From NCBI GenBank assembly GCA_958430865.1, contig CAUDNR010000112.1, positions 12,228 through 29,956 on the forward strand: 17,729 nt of DNA, read 5' to 3'. The notes beneath the pieces were generated by a model. That model was not told the origin of the DNA, ran no database searches, and saw only the letters and a program-made list of their open reading frames with translations. The translations under genes and the position numbers were made by a program. Position 1 is the stretch's first letter, and the number at the start of each line of letters is the position of its first letter. This DNA is from Entrophospora sp. SA101 (lineage: Eukaryota; Glomeromycota; Glomeromycetes; Entrophosporales; Entrophosporaceae). Of this stretch, positions 17,653 through 17,729 are shown in pieces.

Positions 17653-17729
17653 ATTTTATCCAAGAAGTGTAAATATGTTATTTCTATTTAAAAATTATCG
17701 TGATCATGTAATTTTCTTGGCTCACGTTG
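17653..17729 (-). repeat. Right arm of the perfect inverted repeat, cut by window end
   Basis: The complement of 14647-14723 without a mismatch, ending GGCTCACGTTG at the last base of the window. Its outer limit, and so the full repeat length and any target duplication, lies beyond the window. Confidence 0.9.

Overview
The window is AT-rich eukaryotic DNA dominated by transposon remnants, with one well-preserved host-type gene. The best clue to the organism is that gene, a two-exon protein kinase with a 75-bp intron. It has a Cys4 cluster, a 'WIPYDRF' entry into the kinase domain and an 'HCDLHSGN' catalytic loop. From memory, this is the tyrosine-kinase-like family that is hugely expanded in arbuscular mycorrhizal fungi (Glomeromycotina, Rhizophagus type). 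The AT content, the Tc1/hAT/LINE mixture and a decayed Cys-rich protein of a kind common in those genomes fit the same source. This assignment is inference; no search was run.

Layout, left to right. 1-1750: AT-rich, no gene seen. 1754-2320: a less AT-rich island with a small hypothetical ORF (-) and a broken ORF (+). 2635-3373: a TA-flanked MITE-like element with 19-bp matching ends and two related hairpins. 3937-5487 (-): the kinase, 491 aa after splicing. 5694-6400 (-): a decayed gene of unrecognised family with splice-like junctions. 6489-7440: a Tc1/mariner deletion derivative with 156-bp terminal repeats and only the two ends of its transposase. 7703-9760: a decayed hAT transposase gene (+), split by a 542-bp non-autonomous hAT element with a perfect 8-bp target duplication. 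9855-10160 (-): a LINE endonuclease fragment. 10560-10860 (-): a hAT BED-finger remnant. 11271-11700: a second, older Tc1 remnant.

12329-15795 looks like a three-deep nest. An outer hAT-like element has 11-bp ends and a 7/8 target duplication. It contains a 1869-bp hAT with 14-bp ends and a perfect 8-bp duplication, and that contains a 406-bp element with 24-bp ends. The outer element carries an acidic, frameshifted ORF. A perfect inverted repeat of at least 77 bp (14647-14723 and 17653-17729) has one arm inside the outer element and the other at the window edge. It therefore crosses, rather than nests with, the outer element. Between its arms lie the acidic ORF and a broken Cys-rich ORF (16362-17276).

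Apart from the kinase I see no gene likely to make an intact conserved protein. The transposon genes have lost their catalytic cores or reading frames and could move only with help from elsewhere. I do not see a clear new biological system; the structures most worth following up are the nest and the crossing inverted repeat.
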